DNA from: Pseudomonadota bacterium
GTDB lineage: Bacteria; SAR324; NAC60-12
Assembly: GCA_014381795.1 (NCBI GenBank)
Contig: JACNKY010000357.1
Location: 1-5,022 of the forward strand
Direction: 5' to 3'
DNA: 5,022 nt
Below are positions 4,965-5,022 of this stretch, in pieces. Made by a program: the position numbers and the translations under genes. The notes beneath the pieces were generated by a model. It was given only the letters and a program-made list of their open reading frames with translations. It made no database searches and was not told the DNA's origin. Every line of letters begins with the position of its first letter. The first letter of the stretch is position 1.

Positions 4965-5022
4965 TGATCAAAAGACCCGCTCTGGGGCTCACCGGAAAAA
5001 TTACCACAACCCCCCTCGCCAC

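Noticed and set aside
1..5022. Alternative genetic code with TGA as Trp or Gly
   Set aside because: About 1,400 codons in five genes contain only one TGA, Trp is written TGG throughout, and the TGA falls at a Cys position rather than Trp or Gly. No gene here ends in TGA, so stop use alone could not settle it, but the codon counts do.

Overview
The window (about 45% GC by eye, compact, short intergenic gaps) looks like a chromosomal segment from a Gram-negative bacterium. The evidence is the 3' end of a Kdo-transferase-like gene (lipid A assembly) at the left edge. Phylum cannot be fixed from the sequence. The two-part PLP enzyme fused to a JAMM domain gives me a weak impression of a Verrucomicrobiota/PVC-type bacterium, but that is a recollection, not evidence. 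The code appears standard: one in-frame TGA occurs in about 1,400 codons, and Trp is written TGG.

Left part (1-1180): the tail of waaA/kdtA on the + strand meets comF, which runs on the - strand, with 33 bases between their stop codons. A 125-base gap then separates comF from the next gene.

Middle (1180-1930): an XRE helix-turn-helix/cupin regulator on the - strand, architecturally like the E. coli sulfur-utilisation regulator SutR (YdcN). It is divergent from a sulfur-transfer operon. The 177-base AT-rich region between them holds two perfect inverted repeats, a 10-base palindrome, a 13-base direct repeat 60 bases apart and two TATAAT boxes, so it is the likely control region for both directions.

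Right part (1930-end): three + strand genes that fit a protein-thiocarboxylate sulfur relay. (1) A ThiS/MoaD/CysO-type sulfur carrier whose Gly-Gly is masked by seven extra residues. (2) A MoeB/MoeZ-type E1-like adenylyltransferase with a C-terminal rhodanese domain, read through an in-frame TGA. (3) A fusion of a JAMM (Mec+/QbsD/HcyD-like) metalloprotease with a cystathionine gamma-synthase/MetY-type PLP protein. The expected order is: JAMM trims the carrier tail, E1 adenylates the exposed GG, rhodanese persulfide sulfur makes the thiocarboxylate, the PLP enzyme moves sulfur to an activated homoserine (or serine) derivative, and JAMM releases the amino acid.

The most striking point is the TGA at 2798-2800. 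It falls exactly where this family has its conserved cysteine (E. coli MoeB Cys187 position), the frame continues with full family similarity on both sides, and a hairpin suited to a bacterial SECIS follows. I read it as a selenocysteine-containing MoeB inside a carrier-protein sulfur pathway. The final gene breaks frame near 4865, about 155 bases from the window end, which may be poor sequence at a contig end.
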